From NCBI RefSeq assembly GCF_025264625.1, contig NZ_CP093313.1, positions 6,076,001-6,140,000 of the forward strand: 64,000 nt of DNA, given 5' to 3'. The translations under genes and the position numbers were made by a program. Under the pieces are notes generated by a model that did not search any database, was not told the origin of the DNA, and saw only the letters and a program-made list of their open reading frames with translations. Origin of the DNA: Occallatibacter riparius. Its GTDB lineage: Bacteria > Acidobacteriota > Terriglobia > Terriglobales > Acidobacteriaceae. Below, in pieces: positions 16,818 to 25,832 of this stretch. Position 1 is the first letter of the stretch; each line of letters begins with the position of its first letter.

Positions 16818-17615
16818 ATGGTGCAGCGCACAACCAACGCGAACAAGGCAGTCCGATCCGGGCTGCGCCGCCTGACTACAGCTGCGGCAACAGTTGCGCT
16901 GGCCTCGGTGGTTTGGGCGCAGGCAGCGCAGACTCCCGCCGCACCCAAAGCGCACCGAGCCCACAAGCCGCATGCTGGACAGTTTGCCCAGGCCCAGCAG
17001 CCTCCCGTCGATCAGACTCCGCCCCAGCCCGAGATGCCGAAGTGGCCCGCGAACGAATCTCCCAAGCAGCCCACGGTCACCTGGAACAGCCAGGGCCTCA
17101 GCATCGAGGCTTCGAACTCGAGCCTGAGCCAGATTCTCAATGCTGTCGGGACGAAGACGGGCGCGAAGATTGAGGGTGTCAGCGGAGACGAGCGCGTCTT
17201 CGGCGAGTACGGCCCAGGGCCCGCGCGCGATGTCCTGACGCAGCTTCTGCGCGGATCGGCCTACGACTTTCTGATGCTGGGCGACCAGGGGGAGGGCACC
17301 CCACGGCAGGTCATCCTCACCGCTCGCCGCGGTGGCGCACCTGCTCCGAATCGTCCTAACGTCAATCCGCAGCAGCCGCAAGACTCGGACGACGAGGCAG
17401 TTCCGGAACCCGAGCAGGAGGACCCGACCCAGCCGCAGTTCCAGCCTCCGCCTCCGCAGCCACAAGAGTCGCCTCAGTCTCAGCCGCAGCCACAGGGGGA
17501 ACCCATGAGCCCCCAGCAGCGCATGCAGATGATGCAGCAGCAGCGACTGCAGCAAATGCAACAGCTCCAGCAGCAATATCAGCAGCAGCAACAGCAGCAA
17601 CCACAGCCGCAGTAG
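16818..17615 (+). CDS. Exported STN-like protein with Gln-rich C-terminus
   Basis: A 265-residue protein: signal peptide (about 1-36 ending VVWAQA), a Pro/Ala/His-rich linker, a short domain at about 85-180 (GLSIEASNSSLSQILNAVG ... GPARDVLTQLLRGSAYDF) that resembles the secretin/TonB N-terminal (STN) fold, then a Pro/Gln/Glu-rich stretch and an almost pure Gln/Met tail. The ATG at 16818 is preferred over an earlier opening at 16710 because it gives a clean signal peptide. The tail is coded mainly by CAG/CAA runs and may vary in length between strains. It is likely a periplasmic scaffold; function unknown. Confidence 0.75.
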   Translation: MVQRTTNANKAVRSGLRRLTTAAATVALASVVWAQAAQTPAAPKAHRAHKPHAGQFAQAQQPPVDQTPPQPEMPKWPANESPKQPTVTWNSQGLSIEASNSSLSQILNAVGTKTGAKIEGVSGDERVFGEYGPGPARDVLTQLLRGSAYDFLMLGDQGEGTPRQVILTARRGGAPAPNRPNVNPQQPQDSDDEAVPEPEQEDPTQPQFQPPPPQPQESPQSQPQPQGEPMSPQQRMQMMQQQRLQQMQQLQQQYQQQQQQQPQPQ

Positions 17616-17623
17616 CGATCAGC

Positions 17624-18523
17624 TCACTTTTGTGTTGCGGCCTCTCGGGCGGCCCGGCGTTCTGCGTATTCGCGCGGTGTGGGAATCGGCGTCAGATCGC
17701 GCCCGGCGAACAAGTCTTTGAAGAATCCGATCAGCTCATCGTGAATGTGCCCGTTTGAGGCGAGCACTTCCCTGCTGTTGAGCTGAAACGGCCCACCCGA
17801 AAAATTGCTGATACGCCCGCCGGCTTCCTCCACCAGCAGAAATCCGGCGGAGGTATCCCACGGATTCAGGTGGAACTCCCAGAACGACTCGAATCGTCCG
17901 CACGCCACATACGCAAGATCGAGCGCGGCCGAGCCTGCGCGCCGCACGCCATGCGAGCGCAGCGTGAACTCCTGGTAGAAATGGATGTTCGGGCTGTCAT
18001 GCCGCTTGCGGCTGGGGAAGCCTGTCGCCACCAGCGCCTCGCCGAGATCGGGCACGGCCGAGACATGGATCGGACGGCCGTTGAGCCATACGCCCTTGCC
18101 CCGCTCCGCAGTGAAAAGCTCGTCGAGCATGGGGTTGTAAATCACGCCCGCAACGATCTTCCCATCCTGATCGGCAGCTAGCTCCGGCGATCTCTGCTCC
18201 AGGCCCATGGAGACGCAGAAGTGCGGAATTCCATGCGCGAAGTTTGTTGTTCCGTCGAGCGGGTCTACGTACCAGCGGTATTGCTGATCGAGCCGCTCGC
18301 GCGTGCCTTCTTCGCCGTAGATGCCGTGGTCCGGGAACACCTCGCCCAGGCGCGTGCGGATGAACATCTCCACGGTGCGATCGGCAACCGTGACCAGATC
18401 AACGTCGCCCTTGTACTCGGTCTCGACGCCCTGCGCCAGGAACTCGCGCAGTTGTCCCCCGGCCTCACGAGCGATCTCAGATGCTTTGGGAACCCACTCT
18501 AGCTGGGTTGCGGAATCGCTCAC
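17624..18523 (-). CDS. suhB: Inositol monophosphatase family protein (SuhB-like)
   Basis: A 299-residue Mg-dependent phosphatase of the FIG superfamily. DPLDGTTNFAHGIPHF is the metal-binding motif, and WDTSAGFLLVEEAGGRIS is the second signature. An early Glu in YGEEGTRER completes the site. It hydrolyses inositol-1-phosphate or related sugar phosphates; SuhB also has a role in antitermination in some bacteria. Its GTG start overlaps the hfq stop (GTGA), so the two are translationally coupled. The C-terminal ~20 residues extend beyond the family norm. Confidence 0.9.
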   Translation of the reverse strand: MSDSATQLEWVPKASEIAREAGGQLREFLAQGVETEYKGDVDLVTVADRTVEMFIRTRLGEVFPDHGIYGEEGTRERLDQQYRWYVDPLDGTTNFAHGIPHFCVSMGLEQRSPELAADQDGKIVAGVIYNPMLDELFTAERGKGVWLNGRPIHVSAVPDLGEALVATGFPSRKRHDSPNIHFYQEFTLRSHGVRRAGSAALDLAYVACGRFESFWEFHLNPWDTSAGFLLVEEAGGRISNFSGGPFQLNSREVLASNGHIHDELIGFFKDLFAGRDLTPIPTPREYAERRAAREAATQK

Positions 18524-18828
18524 AGGCCGTGTCCACCTGTGGCCGCTCCGCTCGAAGCCGTCTCGAAGGGGCCTCGCCGCTTCGCAGCTTCCGTAATCGA
18601 GCGGATCTGGTGCTTGTAGATGAACAGGTTCGGCTTGCCTTCGCGCGTGAGGCGAAGCATGCCGTCATCGAAGTATTCGATCCAGCCCTTCACCACTTCA
18701 CCGTCGCGCAGCTTTACGCTGACGGGGATTTTGCGCTCGCTGAGGGACTTGAGGTAGAGAGCTTCCTGCCCGGTTTCGCCAGGCGGAGGAGTCTTGGAAC
18801 GTCGGCGGTTCGGCAGAGGAGGCGTCAT
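18520..18828 (-). CDS. hfq: RNA chaperone Hfq-like Sm protein
   Basis: A 102-residue Sm-fold protein. LSERKIPVSVKLRDGEVVKG (29-48) is the Sm1 motif region and LFIYKHQIRSI (68-78) matches the Hfq Sm2 motif (YKHxI). The core is flanked by a Pro/Arg-rich N-terminal extension of ~25 residues and a Gly/Ser-rich C-terminal tail, both longer than in short Gram-positive Hfq proteins. It would form a hexamer that binds A-rich and U-rich RNA. The gene is upstream of, and coupled to, suhB. Confidence 0.85.
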   Translation of the reverse strand: MTPPLPNRRRSKTPPPGETGQEALYLKSLSERKIPVSVKLRDGEVVKGWIEYFDDGMLRLTREGKPNLFIYKHQIRSITEAAKRRGPFETASSGAATGGHGL

Positions 18829-18884
18829 AGTGCCATTTTAGATGCGCGGTCAGGGTTAATAGAGGCATTGCCATTTATTAACCG

Positions 18885-19502
18885 TCAAACCGTGACCGGT
18901 CGGGCCTTGCGCCGCTGCCGCCAGTTCAGCACAGGCCGCGCCAGCAGCAGAACCGTTACCGCTACCGTGAACGGAAGCGGCAACAGCACACCCGTCTTCA
19001 CCTGCCACCAGTAATGAATGATGCCGCAGACCGTCGCCACATAGGCGAGCTTGTGAAGGCGGTTCCAGTTCTTGCCGCCCAGCTTGCGGATCGCCCAGTT
19101 CGTCGATGTCAGAGCCAGCGGAACCAGTAATAGGTACGCCGTCACACCCATCGTGATGAAACGCCGCTTGGCGATATCGTCGAGCATCGCCTGGACGCTG
19201 AATCCCGCATAGAGCCCGACATACGCGAGCATGTGTACTGTCGCGTAAAAGAACGCGAAAAGTCCGAGCAGGCGGCGGAACTTGATCAGCCAGCTCAGGC
19301 TAGGCAAGAGCCGGCGCACCGGCGTGATGGCGAGCGTAATGGTCAGCAGCATCAGCGTTGTGTAGCCGGTGGTGAGCTCGATGTGCGCTGTCGGGTCGGC
19401 GCCGAGCGTATTGTTCACAGCTCCCCACGCCAGCACCGCGAACGGCCACAGGCAGGCAATCCAAGTCAGCGACTTCAACACGATCAGAGTCGATTTCTTC
19501 AT
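18885..19502 (-). CDS. msrQ: Methionine-sulfoxide reductase haem-binding subunit MsrQ (YedZ)
   Basis: A 205-residue integral membrane protein with about six spans of the ferric-reductase-like type. Conserved His residues are in FYATVHMLAYVGLY and in LHKLAYVATVCGIIHYWW, where b-haem would bind. MsrQ passes electrons from the quinone pool or flavin to the periplasmic molybdoenzyme MsrP. The expected partner msrP is on the same strand at 20073-21059, with a DUF1801 gene between. Its ATG overlaps the end of that gene by 4 nt (ATGA). Confidence 0.9.
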   Translation of the reverse strand: MKKSTLIVLKSLTWIACLWPFAVLAWGAVNNTLGADPTAHIELTTGYTTLMLLTITLAITPVRRLLPSLSWLIKFRRLLGLFAFFYATVHMLAYVGLYAGFSVQAMLDDIAKRRFITMGVTAYLLLVPLALTSTNWAIRKLGGKNWNRLHKLAYVATVCGIIHYWWQVKTGVLLPLPFTVAVTVLLLARPVLNWRQRRKARPVTV

Positions 19503-20029
19503 TGACTGGCACCTATCCTGGTCGCTGCGCCTGTGCTGCGGGGTGCTTTGACTGCGACTTTTGATTTTTCCGCGGGCCGCCGCGGACGCTGCTTCTCCGA
19601 CACCGACTTGATGATCAGCCGATGTGCTCCATCAGCTGCGAACGGGACCTTCGCGCCCTGCACGGCTTCCTGCATCAACGCGCGCACAGACGGATGCTCA
19701 AGGTCATCGGCTGTCCGCAGCACAACATGCTTCACTACCGTTCCCGAACCCTTCAGGATGCGGTCCGGATCGGGGAGCCCCTTCGCCTGTAGAAAGAACA
19801 GGCTGACCCACCGGGGATACAGCGCGATGGAGAAGATCGCTTCCGATGTCTTTTCGCCGGGAGCGTAGCCAATCGCCAGAGCGTTGTAGTTGTCGTAGAC
19901 CAGTTCGAGCGCGCTCGGATACTTTGCCCGCATTCTGGCGCGAATTTCCAATGCGAGCGCGGCTATCTCCGGCGTGTATTTGGCAATGAACGATGCAAGC
20001 TGCCGTTCCGCGTCGTTGCCGGCTTTCAT
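19499..20029 (-). CDS. DUF1801-family protein between msrP and msrQ
   Basis: A 176-residue cytosolic protein with a YdhG/DUF1801-type domain: an early ALEIRARMRAKYPSALELVYDNYNA-like segment and RWVSLFFLQAKGLPDPDRIL. The C-terminal ~35 residues are basic and low complexity. The ATG at 20029 is preceded by GGAGG, so I prefer it to the 20164 opening. It overlaps msrQ by 4 nt and follows msrP by 43 nt, so the three likely form one operon. Its function in methionine-sulfoxide repair, if any, is unknown. Confidence 0.8.
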   Translation of the reverse strand: MKAGNDAERQLASFIAKYTPEIAALALEIRARMRAKYPSALELVYDNYNALAIGYAPGEKTSEAIFSIALYPRWVSLFFLQAKGLPDPDRILKGSGTVVKHVVLRTADDLEHPSVRALMQEAVQGAKVPFAADGAHRLIIKSVSEKQRPRRPAEKSKVAVKAPRSTGAATRIGASQ

Positions 20030-20072
20030 GCAAACCTCCGCGTTAACTGGAAGAGTGTTTCCGTCGCTCAGG

Positions 20073-21059
20073 TCAGTAGTAGCGTCGCAGATCCATGCCG
20101 TTGTACATTGAGGCCACCTGCTCGCCGTACCCATTGAACATGAGCGTGGTGCGGCGCTGCGCATAGAACGGCAGGCCGATGCGCCGCTCGGTCTTCTGGC
20201 TCCAGCGCGGGTGGTCGACGCTGGGATTCACATTCGAGTAGAAGCCGTACTCGTGCGCATTCTGTTGCTGCCACGTTGTCTCAGGCTGCTTGTCGACGAA
20301 GCGCACTTTGACGATCGACTTGGCCGACTTGAAGCCGTACTTCCACGGCACCACGATGCGCACAGGCGCGCCATTTTGATTCGGCAGCACGTCGCCGTAA
20401 AGGCCGAACGTAAGCAGCGTCAGCGGGTTCATCGCCTCGTCCATGCGCAGCCCTTCGGAGTAAGGCCAGAAGATGGATGTTTCCGAGGTCCCCCACTTGT
20501 CGATCTTCTTGTCGTAGAACGTGAGGAACTGCACGTATTTCGCGGTGCTCAGCGGCTCGCAATCCTTGATGAACTCCGAGAGGGAGTAGCCTACCCACGG
20601 AATCACCATGCTCCACGCCTCGACGCAACGGTGACGGTAGACGCGGTCTTCCAGGGGGCGGAACTTCAGCAGCGCGTCGATGTCGTAGGTCTTCGGCTTT
20701 TTTACCAGCCCATCCACTGACACGGTCCACGGCCGGGTGGGCAGCACTCCGGCGTTTTTGGCCGGCATGTCCTTCTCCACGCCAAACTCGTAGTAGTTGT
20801 TGTAGTGGGTAATGTCTTCAAGACTGGTGAGTTGCTCGCCGGTGGTGCTGAGAGGGCTCTTCACCGTCTGCAGCTTGGTATCCGCAAAGGCGTGCACGCT
20901 GGGCGAAACCATTTCGCTGAGGCGGTCCCAGCCCGTCAGTGCCGCGCCGGCAGCAACTCCCCCGACCACAGCGCCCCGCAGAAAACGGCGGCGATTCATG
21001 TATTGATCTTTCGGCGTAATCAGGGAAGAAGGAATTTCAGACGGTTTGCCGATGAGCAT
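20073..21059 (-). CDS. msrP: Periplasmic methionine-sulfoxide reductase, molybdopterin subunit MsrP (YedY)
   Basis: A 328-residue molybdopterin enzyme that repairs oxidised methionine in envelope proteins. It has a Tat signal (NRRRFLRGAVVGG) after an N-terminal ~20-residue extension, as in known MsrP. YRHRCVEAWSMVIPWVGYSL holds the Mo-ligating Cys. VVPWKYGFKSAKSIV is also conserved in the YedY/SUOX fold. The start at 21059 has GAGG 7 nt upstream; an alternative Met sits directly at the Tat motif. It forms an operon with DUF1801 and msrQ. Confidence 0.93.
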   Translation of the reverse strand: MLIGKPSEIPSSLITPKDQYMNRRRFLRGAVVGGVAAGAALTGWDRLSEMVSPSVHAFADTKLQTVKSPLSTTGEQLTSLEDITHYNNYYEFGVEKDMPAKNAGVLPTRPWTVSVDGLVKKPKTYDIDALLKFRPLEDRVYRHRCVEAWSMVIPWVGYSLSEFIKDCEPLSTAKYVQFLTFYDKKIDKWGTSETSIFWPYSEGLRMDEAMNPLTLLTFGLYGDVLPNQNGAPVRIVVPWKYGFKSAKSIVKVRFVDKQPETTWQQQNAHEYGFYSNVNPSVDHPRWSQKTERRIGLPFYAQRRTTLMFNGYGEQVASMYNGMDLRRYY

Positions 21060-21128
21060 GGATGACCTCGTGGGGAAGTTCCGTTCCTATTAGATACCTA
21101 CGCACCAGATTTCGTTACGGATTTGTCC

Positions 21129-22598
21129 TCAGCGCAGATTTTCGGTTTTGATCCGGTCCTGTTTTCCGGCGCCCGTTTGCAGTTGGAAAGGCCACTCTCT
21201 CAACCGTTTTGCGCGGACCAGGTAGATGCACGTCCCAGACAGCCCAATGCCCGCAGCGACTGCGAACCCCATCAATGCGTTGGGCCGATAGATCAGCAGG
21301 TAGATGAAGCCGGCCATTGCCGCCAGCGGCGGCAGCGGATACAGCGGGATCCGAAACGGCCTCGGCAGTTCCGGCCGCTGCACACGCAGCAGCATCACGC
21401 CAACCTGCTGCAGCAGGAACTGGAGCAGAATGCGCGTGATCACCAGCATCGTGATCACCTGCGATAGCGACAGGAAGCAGAAACACGCCGCTACCGCTCC
21501 CAGCGCAACCAGCGACCGGTGCGGAATGTGATGCTTTGGATGCACCGCGTCGAGGAACTTGAAGTAGTTGCCGTCGCGGGCCGCCGCATACGGCACGCGC
21601 GAGTAGCCCAGCAGCAGCGAGAATACCGAGGCAAAGGCGGTCCACATCACCAGAGCGGCGACCAGTGCGCCGGCCCATTGCCCGAATGCCGACTTGGCGA
21701 TGTCGGCGACAAGCTGAAGGCGCGAGCCAGTCTTCGCGAGGGATTGTGCGGCCTGCGAAGCCGCATCGTGCACCGCCGGAAGGGCTGCCAGGTTCATCAC
21801 CACATACAGAACGGAAACGAAAAGCACCGAGAGCAGAATCGCTCGCGGTATCGTCTTCTCCGGCTGTCGGACTTCGCTGCCGAGGAAGGTGATGTTGTAG
21901 TAGCCCCAGTAGTCATAGGTGGTGATGAGCGTGGCCTGCGCAAGTCCGCTGGCCGCCAGCGCCGCAGACATGCTCGGCGAAGCGGGCATGTGCCATCCGC
22001 CATGCATGCTCGCGTGAACGAAGCCCGACACGATGACACCCGCCAGCGCTGCGATCACTCCGCCAAACAAAATCCACGCGAGCCCGGTGACGATGCTCAG
22101 CCGGCGATAGAGCATCCAGGTCACCAGCAGGCACGCCGCGGCAGCGGCGAAGCTCCCGTAGTGCAGTTGCGGCAGAGCGGCAATTGGCGCGTGATCGAAG
22201 CCCGGCCAGAACCACGCCAGGAAGCTCGATAGCCCGATGCAGCCCGACGCAATGGACAGGGGCGCCGAGAAGCTCAATTGCCACACGTAGAGGAAGCTGA
22301 GCCAGTTCCCTGCCCGATCCGGCCCGTAGATTTCGCGCAGAAAGGCATACGATCCGCCGGCGCGCGGAAATGCGGCTCCCAGTTCGGCCCACACCACACC
22401 GTCGGCAAGGGCGATGCCCGCGCCCAGCAGCCACGCCCACATCGACAGCCGATATCCCGCGGCAGCAATCACCAGCGGCAGCGTGATGAACGGGCCCACG
22501 CCGATCATCTCCAGCATGTTGAACAGCACCGCCGAGCGCAGCCCGATGCGCCGCTCGAGATGTGCTGTGTTGTCCTGCGTCGATGAGGTTGTGTGCAC
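21129..22598 (-). CDS. APC-superfamily amino-acid permease
   Basis: A 489-residue polytopic transporter with about 12 hydrophobic spans. The N-terminal motif GLRSAVLFNMLEMIGVGPFI and the downstream ELGAAFPRAGGSYAFLREIYG are typical of the amino acid-polyamine-organocation family. It is probably a proton- or antiport-driven importer of amino acids in the inner membrane; substrate unknown. It lies 69 nt upstream of msrP on the same strand, but the functional link is not evident. It diverges from the PIG-L gene at 22645. Confidence 0.88.
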   Translation of the reverse strand: MHTTSSTQDNTAHLERRIGLRSAVLFNMLEMIGVGPFITLPLVIAAAGYRLSMWAWLLGAGIALADGVVWAELGAAFPRAGGSYAFLREIYGPDRAGNWLSFLYVWQLSFSAPLSIASGCIGLSSFLAWFWPGFDHAPIAALPQLHYGSFAAAAACLLVTWMLYRRLSIVTGLAWILFGGVIAALAGVIVSGFVHASMHGGWHMPASPSMSAALAASGLAQATLITTYDYWGYYNITFLGSEVRQPEKTIPRAILLSVLFVSVLYVVMNLAALPAVHDAASQAAQSLAKTGSRLQLVADIAKSAFGQWAGALVAALVMWTAFASVFSLLLGYSRVPYAAARDGNYFKFLDAVHPKHHIPHRSLVALGAVAACFCFLSLSQVITMLVITRILLQFLLQQVGVMLLRVQRPELPRPFRIPLYPLPPLAAMAGFIYLLIYRPNALMGFAVAAGIGLSGTCIYLVRAKRLREWPFQLQTGAGKQDRIKTENLR

Positions 22599-22644
22599 GC
22601 CTGATTCCTAGGGTACTCTGGCGGATTGTACACTGAGCCCAGCT

Positions 22645-25506
22645 ATGTTCATGGGCGCGAAGGCAGACAACTCTGCACACTCACTGATCTCTTCTGGTCT
22701 CGTTACAGCGGTTCTTCTTGGCACACTCGTCGGCGCCGGGGCGCTTGCGCAGGCACCCGACCCCTCTGCGGTCGCGCCGTCCGAGCCGACATCGATCGCG
22801 TTGCCCTTGCCTGAAGACCGAGGCGCGAGTGCGCTCGAACAAGCGCTTCGCCGCCTGCACACGACTGCCAGTGTGATGATGATCGTCGCCCACCCCGACG
22901 ACGAAGACGGGCCTCTGCTCACCTACCTGAGCCGCGGCCTCGGCGCGCGCTGCACGCTCTTCACGCTCACGCGCGGCGAAGGCGGCCAGAACGTCATGTC
23001 GGCCGACACTTACGATGCGCTCGGCCTCATCCGCACCAATGAACTGCTCGAAGCCGACCGCTACTACGGCGTGAAGCAGCTCTGGGGCACCGAAGCCGAC
23101 TTCGGCTTTTCGAAGACGCAGCAGGAAGCCTTTTCGCGCTGGGGACACGACCGCGTTCTCTACGACGCAGTCCTCGCGGTCCGTCGCGAACGCCCGCAGG
23201 TCATCGTCGCGACATTCGTCGGCGCAGTCAGCGACGGCCACGGTCAGCACCAGGTCTCCGGCGAAATCGCGCAGGAAGTATTTAAAGCTGCCGGCGATCC
23301 CAAGGTTTTCCCCGAGCAGTTGAAGGACGGCCTGCAGCCGTGGCAGCCGCTGGCCGTCTACGGCATGGTGCCCTTCGCGCCCATCAATGAGAAAGGCATG
23401 ATGTTCGATTATGCCACCGGCAAGTGGGCACCCGCGGAGTTCAAGAACTACGTGACAGGCGAGACCCTTAAGGGGGCGCCGTCCACTGACGCCACCATCG
23501 CAGTAGGCAACCGCGACTCACTGCTAGGCCGCAGCTACACGCAAATTGCCCGGCAGGGCTGGGGCGAGCAGCGGTCGCAGAACGGCGGAGCGAACCCTAC
23601 GCTCAGCGACCCCGGCACCGCGAACTATCATTTGTGGGCTGTTGCGCCGGCAGCAGCGTCGGGAGCGATCAAAGGCTCGGGAGACCTGTTCCACAATTCG
23701 AAGGTCAGCATCGATACGACGGTAGCCGCGCTCGCGCACTTGGCCGGTCCCAATCCACCTTCGTGGCTCTCTGCCGACCTCCAGAAGCTCAGTGCCAGCC
23801 TCGCAAAGTTCGATTCCGATCGAAACGGCAAAACTGGCAGTGAATCCGGGCATCTACTTGCGCCCATCTACGGCGCAACGATCCAGCTGCGGAAGCGCGT
23901 CCAGGACGACACAGCAATCCGCGCGGAAGCGAAAGCCAGCCTTCTGTTCGAACTCGACGCCAAGCTCGTTGACTTCCAGGCCGCCCTCAAAGAACTCCTC
24001 GGCATTGACGTCGTAGCCTTCCGCACCAAGGAGTCCCGCGTTCAGGGCGGTGGGTTCCGTGGCAACTCCGCCGATGAAATGTCCGACAGTGTCTCTCCCG
24101 GTGAAGACTTCAACGTCCGCGTTCACACGGCCGCAAGCTCATCCGAAGTGCGCGTCTCCAAAATCTCATTCGAAATGGAGTCTGGCTCCACGTGGCAGCA
24201 GGGCGAAGCGCTCAGCACCTCGGGCACCGCTCCCTATTCCGACGCTATTTTCAAGCTGAAAGTGCCGGACAGCGCACAACCCACGCAGCCGTTCTTCACC
24301 CGGCCCTCGATCGAGCAGCCCTACTACAACGTCAGCAACGAGGCATGGCGCGAGCGTTCGTTTGCTCCCTGGCCCGTGAGTGCCGGTGTTGAGTTCACTT
24401 TCGATGGCGTGCCCATCCGCGTTGCCGAAACGGTTCAGACCCTGCAGCGCGTCACTGGCCACGGCGGGTACTACCAGCCGCTCATCGTCTCCCCGGCGAT
24501 TGGCGTCAGTGTCACTCCCGAAGCGCGCATCCTTCCCCTCGACGGCGGCGCGCTTCCCGTCAAGGTCACCGTACACACACAGGCCGCGGCCAGCGGCACC
24601 GTCACACTCTCGCTCCCCAGAGACTGGCAAGCCGATCCCGCCGAAGCTAAGTTCAATCGCACTGCGGCAGGCGACACCGAGCCCATCGTCTTCTCTGTGC
24701 GCCCAATCGACGGACACGCCAACGCCGACGGCACCTTCGACGTGAAGGCGATCGCACACTCCGGCGGTCACGATTACGAAAGCGGCTGGCGCAGTGTGGG
24801 CTACCCGGGACTGCGGCCTTACAACATGTATCGCGGTGCTGATTTCAGAACGCGCCGTGTCGATGTGAAACTCGCGCCCGGTCTCCGGATCGGCTACGTC
24901 ATGGGCCCGGGCGACCTGGTGCCTGAAGCCATCGAGGCCATGGGCATCATGCCGCACCTGCTCAGTACCGCGGAACTGACCTCCGCCGACCTCTCCGCCT
25001 GGAATGTCATTGTCGTCGGCATCCGTGCCTACTCCACCGTGCCCGAATTGACAGCAGCCCAGCCGCGCCTGGATGAGTATGTCCGCAACGGCGGAACGCT
25101 GATTGTCCAGTACCAGAGCGCGACCTTCCCTGCACCGCTCCCGCTTTCGCTCGGCCGCATTGCCGAGCGTGTGGTCAGCGAGGATTCGCCGGTCAAGCTT
25201 CTGAACCAAACCGATCCCATTCTCACCTCTCCCAACGCGATCACGCCCGCCGACTTCAGTGGATGGGTGGAGGAGCGCGGCCACTCCTTTATGAGCACCT
25301 GGGATCCGGGATACACGCCGCTCACCGAGACGGCGGATGAAGGCCAGGACCCACAGCGCGGCGGACTCCTCGTTGCGCATCCTGGCAAGGGCACATACAT
25401 CTATGTCGCCTACGCTCTTTACCGGCAATTACCGGAGCTTGTGCCCGGCGCCTACCGGCTGCTCGCGAACCTGCTCAGCGCTGGAGCCGCATCCTCCTCT
25501 AGATAG
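22645..25506 (+). CDS. Large exported PIG-L family deacetylase
   Basis: A 953-residue protein. A signal peptide (about 10-36) is followed by a LmbE/PIG-L domain at about 75-260 with the metal motif VAHPDDEDGP and the second HxxH-type site in DGHGQHQVSG. The remaining ~650 residues are beta-rich (probable Ig-like and NPCBM-like modules) and include a glutamine-amidotransferase-like fold near the C-terminus (VIVVGIRAYSTVPEL ... YVRNGGTLIVQYQ). PIG-L enzymes remove N-acetyl groups from GlcNAc-containing conjugates; this one should act outside the cytoplasm. It is too large and exported to be the bacillithiol enzyme BshB. Confidence 0.88.
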   Translation: MFMGAKADNSAHSLISSGLVTAVLLGTLVGAGALAQAPDPSAVAPSEPTSIALPLPEDRGASALEQALRRLHTTASVMMIVAHPDDEDGPLLTYLSRGLGARCTLFTLTRGEGGQNVMSADTYDALGLIRTNELLEADRYYGVKQLWGTEADFGFSKTQQEAFSRWGHDRVLYDAVLAVRRERPQVIVATFVGAVSDGHGQHQVSGEIAQEVFKAAGDPKVFPEQLKDGLQPWQPLAVYGMVPFAPINEKGMMFDYATGKWAPAEFKNYVTGETLKGAPSTDATIAVGNRDSLLGRSYTQIARQGWGEQRSQNGGANPTLSDPGTANYHLWAVAPAAASGAIKGSGDLFHNSKVSIDTTVAALAHLAGPNPPSWLSADLQKLSASLAKFDSDRNGKTGSESGHLLAPIYGATIQLRKRVQDDTAIRAEAKASLLFELDAKLVDFQAALKELLGIDVVAFRTKESRVQGGGFRGNSADEMSDSVSPGEDFNVRVHTAASSSEVRVSKISFEMESGSTWQQGEALSTSGTAPYSDAIFKLKVPDSAQPTQPFFTRPSIEQPYYNVSNEAWRERSFAPWPVSAGVEFTFDGVPIRVAETVQTLQRVTGHGGYYQPLIVSPAIGVSVTPEARILPLDGGALPVKVTVHTQAAASGTVTLSLPRDWQADPAEAKFNRTAAGDTEPIVFSVRPIDGHANADGTFDVKAIAHSGGHDYESGWRSVGYPGLRPYNMYRGADFRTRRVDVKLAPGLRIGYVMGPGDLVPEAIEAMGIMPHLLSTAELTSADLSAWNVIVVGIRAYSTVPELTAAQPRLDEYVRNGGTLIVQYQSATFPAPLPLSLGRIAERVVSEDSPVKLLNQTDPILTSPNAITPADFSGWVEERGHSFMSTWDPGYTPLTETADEGQDPQRGGLLVAHPGKGTYIYVAYALYRQLPELVPGAYRLLANLLSAGAASSSR

Positions 25507-25832
25507 TCGCCATCTTTCTCCAACGCTTTCGACCCGCACGCGAAGTGTGAACGGCGCGTGAATTGTTGGTTTCAGTGCGCCTAAGTCCACTTAAGTTCTG
25601 TATTTGCATACTTTAAAAATATGTGAATTCGTCAAATATTCATCTGCCTCTGAGAAGCTTTATTTCGGAACCGGCCAGGAATCACTGCGCTCCACAAGCA
25701 GATTTCCAGGCACCAGGTCTGCCTGTGTCTGGGCTTCGTGTCGCGATAGCGGCGCGCCCAGGCTTTGAAATGGTTGCGCCCGCGCTAAGAGCAGGCGCAT
25801 TGAAACTACAGAAATGACGGAGAAGAGGCCAA
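25507..25832. other. 326-nt gap before the porin gene
   Basis: Contains no credible gene. An A/T-rich stretch near 25600-25650 (tactttaaaaatatg) is the most likely promoter area but has no good -35/-10 pair. The remaining ~180 nt would be a long leader for the porin gene, ending in GGAGAAGAGG before its ATG. Confidence 0.5.

Noticed and set aside
24166..25428. Minus-strand 420-aa ORF inside the PIG-L gene
   Set aside because: Antisense shadow of a conserved protein; no start signal and no recognisable domain.
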